The notes under the pieces are model-generated. The model did not search any database. It was not told the origin of the DNA and saw only the letters and a list, made by a program, of their open reading frames with translations. A DNA stretch of 44,477 nt from Candidatus Nomurabacteria bacterium CG1_02_43_90 (GTDB lineage Bacteria; Patescibacteriota; Minisyncoccia; Phycocordibacterales; UBA1550): NCBI GenBank assembly GCA_001871765.1, contig MNVN01000009.1, positions 1 through 44,477 of the forward strand, written 5' to 3'. Of the stretch, positions 8,378 to 18,957 are shown in pieces (within the stretch, counting starts at the first letter, position 1; each line of letters starts with the position of its first letter). A program made the position numbers and the translations under genes.

Positions 8378-8914
8378 ATGAAACTTGCCATACCATATTA
8401 CTCTCAGTTTTTTGATGTCACTGACGCCTTGTGGCAACCTCGCGCTTGTGGAGTTTCTTGTTTAAAAATGTTGATTGAAGCAAGGGGTTTAAAAACTCCA
8501 TCTCTCGACATGATGATTGCTGATGGAATTATCCTCGGTGCCTATTCCGAAAATGGCTGGCTTCATGAAGGGCTTATTGCGCTTGGTAAAAAATATGGTG
8601 CCGAACTCTCCCGAAAAGAATTTCGTAAAAAAGATGCAGATGTTGAAACTGCTGAGCGGTTGAACAAGGAGGGAGTTGAGTTTATTGTTCAGACCCTTGA
8701 GGAAGGAAATCCTATTATTGTATCGGTAATCAAAAATTTTGAAGTACGCGACAAATTCCACATGGTGGTTATTGTCGGTATGAAAAAGGAAGTGGGGGAG
8801 GTGCAGGGATTTTACTATCATGACCCTGATCACAAAGTTCGTGAAGAAGCGGAAAATTTGTTTGTACCAATTGATATTTTCCGTGCAAACTGGCGTCGTA
8901 TGGTTATTTTTTAG
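8378..8914 (+). CDS. C39-like cysteine peptidase family protein
   Basis: QPRACGVSCLKMLIEARG (Cys), DKFHMVVIVGM (His), GFYYHDPDH (Asp); Peptidase_C39-like arrangement. TATAAT upstream near 8350. Confidence 0.75.
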   Translation: MKLAIPYYSQFFDVTDALWQPRACGVSCLKMLIEARGLKTPSLDMMIADGIILGAYSENGWLHEGLIALGKKYGAELSRKEFRKKDADVETAERLNKEGVEFIVQTLEEGNPIIVSVIKNFEVRDKFHMVVIVGMKKEVGEVQGFYYHDPDHKVREEAENLFVPIDIFRANWRRMVIF

Positions 8915-8988
8915 AAAAGAAAATCACCGGCGCTGGTCCGGTGATTGTTTGCCGTTGGTTCGCCTTTTGAAATAACTATTTACCACCA

Positions 8989-9198
8989 CTATTCCATGAC
9001 TTGAGGGTTCGGTGGTGTTTTTGCAGGCTTCCCTGACTTGTCGCGATATGGCACACCCACGACTTTTTCTTCTGGGTGCGTTCCGTTTTGGGTTGCGAAG
9101 TGCGTGTCGTTGACGGGCATATTTTCCCCCGCCGGTTCCCCCTCAAAACGTGGTGGTATTTCAAAAACATTTTCTTCAAAACCAAGGTTCGACATCAC
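8989..9198 (-). CDS. Small hypothetical protein
   Basis: 69-aa Pro-rich ORF followed on the minus strand by a hairpin at about 8925-8946; overlapping frame 8976-9185 is an alternative. Confidence 0.4.
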   Translation of the reverse strand: MMSNLGFEENVFEIPPRFEGEPAGENMPVNDTHFATQNGTHPEEKVVGVPYRDKSGKPAKTPPNPQVME

Positions 9199-9295
9199 TT
9201 CCTCCTCGTTGATGTGGTTACTTTCTGTGCGTCATTCTATCATGGTATTCCATGTACGTCAAGCACCTTTAATGAGTCTTGGTGTGCCGTAAAAA

Positions 9296-9325
9296 CAAAA
9301 AGCCCCAGAACGAATTCTGAGGCTG
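9296..9325 (-). terminator. Rho-independent terminator for the 9349-9838 gene
   Basis: Minus strand: agcctcagaattcgttctggggctttttgttttt. Confidence 0.75.
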
Positions 9326-9348
9326 GTAACTTTCGATAATGACCAGGA

Positions 9349-9838
9349 TTAATCTTGTGCGACCCTGAGCTCTTTAAAAAAATGGAGAATACGAGCAATG
9401 TTCGCTTGCGATCCTGCATGCTTCGCTATAGATACTTTTGCTCCGTATCCAGCCCCCTCTGCAAGTATTGTAAACTCAATTCTGCTTACATGGGGAAGGA
9501 TAGCATCTCCTTGAAATGTCCCAATGAGGCCACTTGGTCCGCGATGCTTCTTGAAGACTCCTTTCAGGACGATCGGACCGTTTTGTGCAGGCACACCTTG
9601 TTTTTCAATGACAGTAAGTTGTCCCCAAGAATTTGTAATTCTTTTGATTGCACGAGGAAGCTTCCGGTTCTTTATTGAGGTGTAAGGTAACCCGATATCC
9701 AGCCCTTTTCGGAAAGACGACCACTTGAAGTCTTTCAAAAACAGGTAATACCTGTAGTCCGCGAAGCCCACCAAGAATGCTCCCTACTGCATGTTGTTTT
9801 TCAAAAGTGCCACTCAGCACGATCCCTGATTGATCCAT
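9349..9838 (-). pseudogene. Two-repeat hypothetical protein split by a +1 frameshift
   Basis: ORF 9605-9856 contains GIVLSGTFEKQHAVGSILGGLRGLQVLPVFERLQVVVFPKRAGYRVTL; ORF 9349-9774 contains PIVLKGVFKKHRGPSGLIGTFQGDAILPHVSRIEFTILAEGAGYGAKVSI, a second copy of the same unit. RBS AGGAGAG precedes ATG at 9838. Confidence 0.6.
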
Positions 9839-9903
9839 CGTATCTCTCCTTAGCATTAACGTTAAACCAATCTTGACTTTACTTATTTAGCTACGATATG
9901 TCA

Positions 9904-9931
9904 AGCATTTTTGCGTTAGCAAAAATGCTTT
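9904..9931. repeat. Stem-loop upstream of gyrB
   Basis: aagcatttttgc-gtta-gcaaaaatgctt, perfect 12-bp arms in a divergent intergenic region. Confidence 0.85.
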
Positions 9932-9986
9932 GAGTTTGATATACTATAGGTACATTTTAGATGCCTGCTATAAGGCACCTATTTAA

Positions 9987-12065
<2,079 letters not shown>

Positions 12066-12069
12066 TACT

Positions 12070-12567
12070 ATGAACAAAAAATATTTTATTATTGTTTTGG
12101 TGATTATTATCGCAGTTCTTCTCGGATTTTTTGTTGGCAAAAAATCAGCGGTAGCACCGGTGACGGGGGATGTGGTAAGTACCGGGGTAGTAGTGACAGA
12201 AGCAACAACAACACCACCACTTTCTTCGTCAGCGAAGAAATCAAGCGTAGTTCCTGCTCCTAAAAAATCTTCAAGTAATCGGGTTGTTATAGAGAATGGT
12301 GCATACGTCGTTTCCTATACGAGTTATGGCTTTCGTCCCGCGACGCTTACAATCAACGCGGGGAAGTCGGTACATTTTGTGAACAATTCCAATAAGGCAA
12401 TGAGTATCTCCTCTGCTGACCTCAATAGTAACGTGTATGGTGGATTGAATCAATCTAAGACCGTAGGCAAAGGGGGAACCTACGATTTCACCTTTGTGGC
12501 TGAAGGGAACTGGGCGTATATTAATCGCAATAATCCTGGAGACAAGGGCTTGATCATTGTGCAGTAA
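12070..12567 (+). CDS. Secreted cupredoxin-like protein, copper ligands apparently absent
   Basis: Signal/TM, Ser/Thr/Pro linker, then YGFRPATLTINAGKSVHFVNNSNKAMSISS...GGTYDFTFVAEGNWAYINRNNPGDKGLIIVQ, cupredoxin-like architecture. Confidence 0.65.
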   Translation: MNKKYFIIVLVIIIAVLLGFFVGKKSAVAPVTGDVVSTGVVVTEATTTPPLSSSAKKSSVVPAPKKSSSNRVVIENGAYVVSYTSYGFRPATLTINAGKSVHFVNNSNKAMSISSADLNSNVYGGLNQSKTVGKGGTYDFTFVAEGNWAYINRNNPGDKGLIIVQ

Positions 12568-12639
12568 ATCTTTGTATGTGGTATAATAGTTGTAGCAGTA
12601 ATTAATGGTAAGTGTCTAAATAATTTTAAAAAAACAATT

Positions 12640-12843
12640 ATGAAAATAGCAAGTATTGTATTGATATGGGTTGGAATTATATATCTTTTGAAAAGTATTG
12701 GCATTATCCAGGTTATTAATTGGAGTATTATTTGGCCAGTATTGATTATCATCCTCGGCTTTTCCATCAAGCACTACAAACACTCAATGATGTGTGCTGT
12801 AGGGGGAAAATGTGGAGCATGTGAGACGGGAAAGAGTTTATAG
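12640..12843 (+). CDS. Small two-TM membrane protein with CxxC tail
   Basis: MKIASIVLIWVGIIYLLKSIGIIQVINWSIIWPVLIIILGFSIKHYKHSMMCAVGGKCGACETGKSL. Confidence 0.6.
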   Translation: MKIASIVLIWVGIIYLLKSIGIIQVINWSIIWPVLIIILGFSIKHYKHSMMCAVGGKCGACETGKSL

Positions 12844-12904
12844 CCAAGCTACGAATTTGCTAATTCGCAAATGTGAAGGGGCAGATTGCGGAGAGTGTAA
12901 GAAA

Positions 12905-12966
12905 TAAGCACTAAATACAAAAAGACCGGCACGCTAGCGTGCCGGTCTTTTTGTATTTAGTGCTTA
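12905..12966. terminator. 62-bp perfect palindrome, likely bidirectional terminator, includes the thrS stop codon
   Basis: taagcactaaatacaaaaagaccggcacgct|agcgtgccggtctttttgtatttagtgctta, 31-bp perfect arms. Confidence 0.9.
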
Positions 12967-14781
12967 CCAGATTTTCTTTTCCTTAATATCGTTGAGTGCA
13001 AAGTTGATGAAGTCTTGAAGAGGATGGGTCTCGCCCGCCTGCTTTCGCTCGGTTATTTCGTTGTTAAGTGATGAAACACTGGCGGGCAGGCCTTTTTCTG
13101 CGCCACGCATTTCTACGGTTACCGTACCTGCTTCAACTTCTTTTTCTCCAATAACCAGGATGAAAGGAGTTTTTTCCATCTTGGCGATACGAATGCGTTT
13201 CCCGAGGCTCTCATTACTATCATCCATCTCAACACGAATGTCTGCTTGTAAAAGTTCTGACTGTACCTTTTTTGCATACTCGATGTACTTTTCACTGATC
13301 GGGAGGATCTTCACTTGCACAGGAGAAAGCCAGAGAGGAAAGGCCCCGGCAGTGTGTTCTATGAGTGTCGACATGAAGCGTTCTATGGAGCCCATAATAG
13401 CGCAGTGAATCATAACCACTTGCTCTTTTCCGCCTTGCTCATTCATACAAACAAGGTCAAAATTCTTCGGTTGATTAAAGTCGAGTTGAATCGTTGCTAC
13501 TTGAAGCGTGCGCCCAATGGCATCCTTGCTCATGAAGTCAATCTTCGGGCCATACATAGCCGCTTCGCCTTTACCATCGATGTAGTTTTCGATACCACGT
13601 TTTTTAAGGAGTGCGAGGATTGCTGACTCTGCCTTTTCCCATACTTCTTTCGTGCCGAGGTATTTTTCAAACGTCTCGGGGTCATGACGAGAAAAACGTA
13701 CTTGAAGATTCTCAAATCCAAATGTTTTGTAAAAGGTATCAATAATGTCCCAGATAGCAAATACTTCTCGCTCAATTTGATTTTCGCGACAGAAAACGTG
13801 TGCGTCATCTTGCGTAATAGAGAGTACCCGAGAGAGACCAGAGAGCTCGCCCGACTGTTCGTCGCGATACACCATCGTGGTTTCGCAATAACGCTGTGGC
13901 ATATTGCGGTAACTCCGTTGTTCACAGGCAAAGATTTGTGTGTGGTGAGGGCAGTTCATTGGCTTCATGGCATAGAGATGTCCTTCACGTGTTTCGATTT
14001 TGAAAAGCTCATCAGCAAATTTTTTCCAATGCCCAGAAGTCTCATAGAGATCCTTTTTGGTAATGTGAGGAATGGTTACTTTTTGAAATCCTTGTTTTTT
14101 ACGAAGTTCCCATACATAGTCGTTGAGGAGTTCACGAATCATCGTGCCTTTTGGCGTCCAGAGGGGGAGTCCGGGGCCTACGAGCTCAGAGAACGTAAAC
14201 AACCCCAATTCCTTGCCGAGTTTGCGGTGGTCGCGTTTTTTTGCTTCTTCCTGTTGGAGTTTGTAAGCATCGAGTGCTTCGCTGCTTTCAAAAGCAAGTC
14301 CATAAATACGGGTAAGCATCGGATTCTTTTCGTCACCACGCCAGTATGCACCCGCGGTATGAGTAATCGTAAAGCAGTCTGCTGGAATTTCTTTTGTATT
14401 TTCTACATGCCCTCCACGACAGAGGTCGGTGAACGTGCCTGTTGTGTAAAGAGTTAATTTCTTACCCCCTGACGCAAATTCGTTGATGAGTTCAGTTTTG
14501 TAGGGTTGATCCACAAAAAGTTTTTTTGCGTTTTCTGTAGAAACCTCTCGCCCTTTAAAAGGGAGTCCTTTGTTGACCATTTTGCGCATTGCTTTTTCAA
14601 AGTTCTTCAAATCTTCGGGAGTAGGGGTGTAGCCATTTGAAAACTCAAAATCGTAATAAAAACCATTATCAATAACGGGACCAATCGCAAGCTTTACCCC
14701 CGGGTCTTTTTCAATAACCGCAATAGCAAGTAAGTGTGCCAACGAATGACGAAGGTTGTGTAATTTTTCTGTTTGTTCCAT
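12964..14781 (-). CDS. thrS: Threonine--tRNA ligase (no TGS domain)
   Basis: LRHSLAHLLAIAVIEKDPGVKLAIGPVIDNGFYYDF, PMNCPHHTQIF, class II motifs, HGPT-type anticodon-binding C-terminus. Confidence 0.95.
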   Translation of the reverse strand: MEQTEKLHNLRHSLAHLLAIAVIEKDPGVKLAIGPVIDNGFYYDFEFSNGYTPTPEDLKNFEKAMRKMVNKGLPFKGREVSTENAKKLFVDQPYKTELINEFASGGKKLTLYTTGTFTDLCRGGHVENTKEIPADCFTITHTAGAYWRGDEKNPMLTRIYGLAFESSEALDAYKLQQEEAKKRDHRKLGKELGLFTFSELVGPGLPLWTPKGTMIRELLNDYVWELRKKQGFQKVTIPHITKKDLYETSGHWKKFADELFKIETREGHLYAMKPMNCPHHTQIFACEQRSYRNMPQRYCETTMVYRDEQSGELSGLSRVLSITQDDAHVFCRENQIEREVFAIWDIIDTFYKTFGFENLQVRFSRHDPETFEKYLGTKEVWEKAESAILALLKKRGIENYIDGKGEAAMYGPKIDFMSKDAIGRTLQVATIQLDFNQPKNFDLVCMNEQGGKEQVVMIHCAIMGSIERFMSTLIEHTAGAFPLWLSPVQVKILPISEKYIEYAKKVQSELLQADIRVEMDDSNESLGKRIRIAKMEKTPFILVIGEKEVEAGTVTVEMRGAEKGLPASVSSLNNEITERKQAGETHPLQDFINFALNDIKEKKIW

Positions 14782-14913
14782 ATCGATTCATTCTACCATT
14801 TCCTACTTATTTTCAAAGGGTTTCAGTATATTGCCTAAAGTACAAAATATCCTTATTTTAAAAATGGTATATGGGGAGTGAAAAACGTGAGATATGACTA
14901 AATTTGCCTGACA

Positions 14914-17900
14914 CTATAGTTCCTTCACCCTCTCCACAATCATGGTCTTTTCTCCATTTCGCTCGGAGATTTTTCCTTTCACTTTCACACACTTATCGGG
15001 CGTTTCAAAAAATTCTTTGTGCGCAAAAAGCGCTTCAGGGAAAAGGACAAGTTCAAGCGTCCCTGTTGCATCGGTGATTTTTACAAATGCCATTTTGTCG
15101 CCTTTTTTGGTCAGAATCGTTCGGATATCTTCGATGATACCAGCAGCGATTGCAGGTGCCCCATCTTTTAATTTTTTAATCCCTTCAATCGTCGTTCCAA
15201 TGGCGGTGAGCTTTTCGCGGTGGTCATCGAGAGGATGCCCCGATACATACAAACCAAGGAGTTCTTTCTCCCATGCAAGACATACCGTTTGCGGTGCCTT
15301 TTCTGCAGGCTTGAGACGGAGCGAGGGTACACTTGAAGTATCGCTCATCATGCCAAACAATGATTCTTGCCCGCTCATTTCTTGTTTTTGCGCTTTGTTG
15401 TACTCGAGTGCTTCCTCGGTATTCGCAATCATTTGCCCACGCTCACCGAGACCGTCCATCGCGCCAACCTTTACGAGTGCCTCGAGAGATTTTTTATTTA
15501 AATTTTTGTGGCGAATGCGTTCCAGGAAATCCGCAAATGATTTGTATTTGCCATGTTCTTCACGCTCAGTAATAATAGCGTCTGCAATATCCTTGCCTAA
15601 GTTTTTTATGGTGTAAAGACCAAATCTGATTTCCGATTTTGCAATATCATTCCGCGTGCTGTCCTCTGAGATACGACCGTCCTTGTCGATATCAACAATA
15701 GTAAAATCACCAAAACTTGCGTTGACATCAGGAGGCAGGATGGGGAGTTTCATACGCTTTGACTCGGTAATAATCTCGGCAATCTTTTCCGTATCACCTG
15801 ACTCTGCGGTGAGGATTGCCGTCATGTATTCAATGGGGTAGTTTGCCTTCATGTACGCAGTTTGGTATGCGAGGCGACCATAACTTGCCGCATGGGCTTT
15901 GTTGAACCCGTATGCTGCAAAAGGCTCGATGAGATGCCAGAGTTCCTGAGCTTTCTTTTCGGTGAGTCCGTGTTCGACAAAACCTTCAAGAAGTTTTTCC
16001 TTCTGTGCCTGCATTTCTGCGGGTATTTTTTTGCCCATTGCTTTACGAAGTTTGTCAGCAGAGAGCCATGAATATCCTGCAAGGTGTATCGCGATCATCA
16101 TGACGTCGTCTTGGTAGGTAATGACACCATATGACATAGAAAGAATATCTTTCATACGCGGATCAAGATAGGAAACAAGGGAGGGTTTGTGTTTGCGCGC
16201 AATATAGTCGGGGATACATTCCATAGGGCCTGGGCGATAGAGCGCAACCATTGCGTTGATGTCGTGGATTGTTGTCGGACGGAGCTCTTTGAGGTAACGC
16301 GTCATACCGGAGCCATTCAGCTGAAAGAGTCCCATTGTTTCACCACGTGCAAGCATCGAAAATGTCTTTGGGTCATCAAGGGGAATACGCTCAAGGTCAA
16401 TCGTGACATCGAATCGTTCACGCACAAGACGTATTGCATCACTCAAGATAGAGAGGTTTCTGATACCAAGGAAGTCGAACTTGAGAAGTCCTGCATCTTC
16501 AACAGCGTGCATGTCGTATTGGGTAATAATTTTCCCCCCCTTAGGGTCGAGTTGCGTAGGGGTGAACTCATAGAGCGGTCGCGGGGCGATCACCACACCC
16601 GCTGCGTGTACAGAAATATGTCGTACGCATCCCTCGAGGCGCTTAGCAAGATCAATAATTTTTTTTGTATCCCCATCGTTTTTATACAATTCAGAAAGTT
16701 CAGGAGTCATTTTTATTGCAGCATCAATAGTCATAGGGAAGCCCTGTGAGCCCTCAGGGATGAGTCGTGAAATACGGTCGCCAATAGCATAAGGGTGCCC
16801 AAGGGCGCGCGCCACATCACGCACCGCACCGCGCGCCATCATCGTACCAAAGGTACCAATTTGGGCTACGTGATCATCACCATACTTTTCTCGTGCGTAC
16901 GCGATTACTTCGTCACGACGGTTGTCGGCATAATCCATATCGATATCAGGGGCACTGGGGCGTTCAGGGTTGAGGAATCGTTCAAAAGGGAGGTTATACT
17001 CGAGCGGGTTCACGGCGGTAATACCCAGGAGATAGGTCGTGATAGATCCAGCAACGGATCCGCGGACGTTGGTCAGGATCCCATTCTCACGAGCGAAACG
17101 AAGGAGATCACCCACTACGAGGAAGTATGGAGAATAGCCTTTGTCACGAATAACCTTGAGTTCGTATTCGATACGATCAATGACTGCGGTATCATCTTTG
17201 CTGAGGTCGCGCATTGTGATACCTTCGTAGACGAGACGACGAAGTTCGGAGTCATACGTGGTTCCTTCAGGAATTTTGAAATCAGGGAAAAGCCATTTAC
17301 CGAGGTCGAGCGTAATATCACATCGGTCGGCTATCTTTTGTGTATTCCAAACTGCCTCGGGGGTGTCTTTGAAATACTCGAGCGCTGTTTCAGTGTCAAT
17401 AAAATTGAAGAAGTCTGACTTCATCGAGAAGCGATTTTCATCGTTTAGGTCGCCATTGGTTTGAATAGCGAGGAGGGTTTCATGCGCATCTTGGTCGTCG
17501 AGATGGAGGTAGTGTGAGTCTTGTGTGGCAACCAGAGGGATGTCGAGCTCTTTGCTGAGGGCAACAATGTGTGCGCGCACGGTCTCGATATTTTCAACAC
17601 CGGGATGATGCATGATTTCAAGATAGTAATTTTCTTTACCGAAAATATCTTGGTGTTCGCGCGCAACCTTGCGTGCGTCATCCAGGTCGTTGCGTCTAAT
17701 GGCACGAGAGAATTCGCCCCCAAAGCACCCCGAAAGGCAGATGATACCTTCGCTATATTGACGTAGAATTTCTTTATCCATACGTGGTTTGTAGTAATAG
17801 CCTTCGAGGTTGGCGATGGTTACGAGGCGCATCAGATTTTTGTATCCTTGTTCGTTTTTTGCGAGAAGGGTGAGGTGGAAACGCTCGGTGTCAATCCCTG

Positions 17901-18150
17901 GGCGTTTGTCGTGGCGTGACCCGCTGGTTACATAGGCTTCAACCCCAATGATGGGTTTAATGTCATTCGCTTTGCACTTTTTATAAAACTCAATCGCGCC
18001 GTACATGTTGCCGTGGTCCGTAAGCCCTATTGCCCCCATGCAACTTTTTTTGGCGAGTGCAACCATTTCATCTATTTTTGAAAGACCGTCGAGGAGGGAA
18101 TAGTGAGAGTGAGTGTGGAGGTGAATGAATGAGGGTGTTCGCGTTTCCAT
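14914..18150 (-). CDS. dnaE: DNA polymerase III subunit alpha
   Basis: PHP domain FIHLHTHSHYSLLDGLSKIDEMV; PDIDMDYADNRRDEVIAYAREKYG; ALYRPGPM. Start set at METRTPSF. Confidence 0.96.
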   Translation of the reverse strand: METRTPSFIHLHTHSHYSLLDGLSKIDEMVALAKKSCMGAIGLTDHGNMYGAIEFYKKCKANDIKPIIGVEAYVTSGSRHDKRPGIDTERFHLTLLAKNEQGYKNLMRLVTIANLEGYYYKPRMDKEILRQYSEGIICLSGCFGGEFSRAIRRNDLDDARKVAREHQDIFGKENYYLEIMHHPGVENIETVRAHIVALSKELDIPLVATQDSHYLHLDDQDAHETLLAIQTNGDLNDENRFSMKSDFFNFIDTETALEYFKDTPEAVWNTQKIADRCDITLDLGKWLFPDFKIPEGTTYDSELRRLVYEGITMRDLSKDDTAVIDRIEYELKVIRDKGYSPYFLVVGDLLRFARENGILTNVRGSVAGSITTYLLGITAVNPLEYNLPFERFLNPERPSAPDIDMDYADNRRDEVIAYAREKYGDDHVAQIGTFGTMMARGAVRDVARALGHPYAIGDRISRLIPEGSQGFPMTIDAAIKMTPELSELYKNDGDTKKIIDLAKRLEGCVRHISVHAAGVVIAPRPLYEFTPTQLDPKGGKIITQYDMHAVEDAGLLKFDFLGIRNLSILSDAIRLVRERFDVTIDLERIPLDDPKTFSMLARGETMGLFQLNGSGMTRYLKELRPTTIHDINAMVALYRPGPMECIPDYIARKHKPSLVSYLDPRMKDILSMSYGVITYQDDVMMIAIHLAGYSWLSADKLRKAMGKKIPAEMQAQKEKLLEGFVEHGLTEKKAQELWHLIEPFAAYGFNKAHAASYGRLAYQTAYMKANYPIEYMTAILTAESGDTEKIAEIITESKRMKLPILPPDVNASFGDFTIVDIDKDGRISEDSTRNDIAKSEIRFGLYTIKNLGKDIADAIITEREEHGKYKSFADFLERIRHKNLNKKSLEALVKVGAMDGLGERGQMIANTEEALEYNKAQKQEMSGQESLFGMMSDTSSVPSLRLKPAEKAPQTVCLAWEKELLGLYVSGHPLDDHREKLTAIGTTIEGIKKLKDGAPAIAAGIIEDIRTILTKKGDKMAFVKITDATGTLELVLFPEALFAHKEFFETPDKCVKVKGKISERNGEKTMIVERVKEL

Positions 18151-18225
18151 ATTCCTCGAGTATAGCAGATTGTTGCGCATGGCTCAAAAATATTTTTTGG
18201 GAGCAGAACTTGCTATAATAGCTCT

Positions 18226-18858
18226 ATGAAAAAAGAGCGGTATTTGTCTATCATCGGCATCGACGAAGTGGGTAGGGGACCACTTGCGGGACCGGTGGCG
18301 GTGGGGGCTGTTAAGTTAGAAAAGGAATGGATAAGATCAAAAACAAAAGAGGGGTGGTTTGATGGACTTCGCGATTCTAAAAAACTTTCTCCAAAGGCGC
18401 GCGAGGAATGGGTGGTAAAAATAAAGCAGGCACAAAAGGAAGGATGGCTTGATTTTGCTGTCGCTTTTGTGTCATCAGGTGTGGTTGATAAAAAAGGGCT
18501 TTCCTATGCACTGCGTACCGCGCTTGCGCACGCTCTCCAAGCAGTAGAGGAGTCACCTAGGGGCGGTCGTTGGACAACAGACGAAGTGAAAGTCTTACTC
18601 GACGGGGGACTCCATGCGCCTATGCATTATAAAAACCAAACAACGATTATCAAGGGTGACGAAAAAGAGGTGAGTATCGCCCTCGCCTCGATTGTCGCAA
18701 AAGTTGCGCGTGATAAACGTATGGTCTCACTCGCAAAAAAGTTTCCACAATATGGCTTTGAACAACATAAGGGCTATGGTACCCGCACACACTACGATGC
18801 AATCAAAAAGTATGGCATTACCCTACATCACCGGAAGAGTTTCTTGAAAGGGTTCTGA
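18226..18858 (+). CDS. rnhB: Ribonuclease HII
   Basis: IGIDEVGRGPLAGPVAVGAV...LRDSKKLSPKAREE...SIVAKVARDKRM...KGYGTRTHYDAI. Confidence 0.95.
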   Translation: MKKERYLSIIGIDEVGRGPLAGPVAVGAVKLEKEWIRSKTKEGWFDGLRDSKKLSPKAREEWVVKIKQAQKEGWLDFAVAFVSSGVVDKKGLSYALRTALAHALQAVEESPRGGRWTTDEVKVLLDGGLHAPMHYKNQTTIIKGDEKEVSIALASIVAKVARDKRMVSLAKKFPQYGFEQHKGYGTRTHYDAIKKYGITLHHRKSFLKGF

Positions 18859-18869
18859 ATTAGGACAGA

Positions 18870-18909
18870 ACCCTAACTATAGACGTATATATACGTCTAT
18901 AGTTAGGGT
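18870..18909. repeat. 40-bp perfect palindrome without T-tract
   Basis: accctaactatagacgtata|tatacgtctatagttagggt. Confidence 0.92.
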
Positions 18910-18957
18910 GACTCAACAAAACTTACTAATATTGATTGGCTATGATAACATTGAGTA

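Noticed and set aside
13684-14457. 257-aa plus-strand ORF antisense to thrS
   Set aside because: The opposite frame is an unmistakable ThrRS; the long antisense ORF follows from codon bias.
16189-17418. Plus-strand ORFs of 186 and 207 aa
   Set aside because: Antisense to intact dnaE; no recognisable domains or independent signals.
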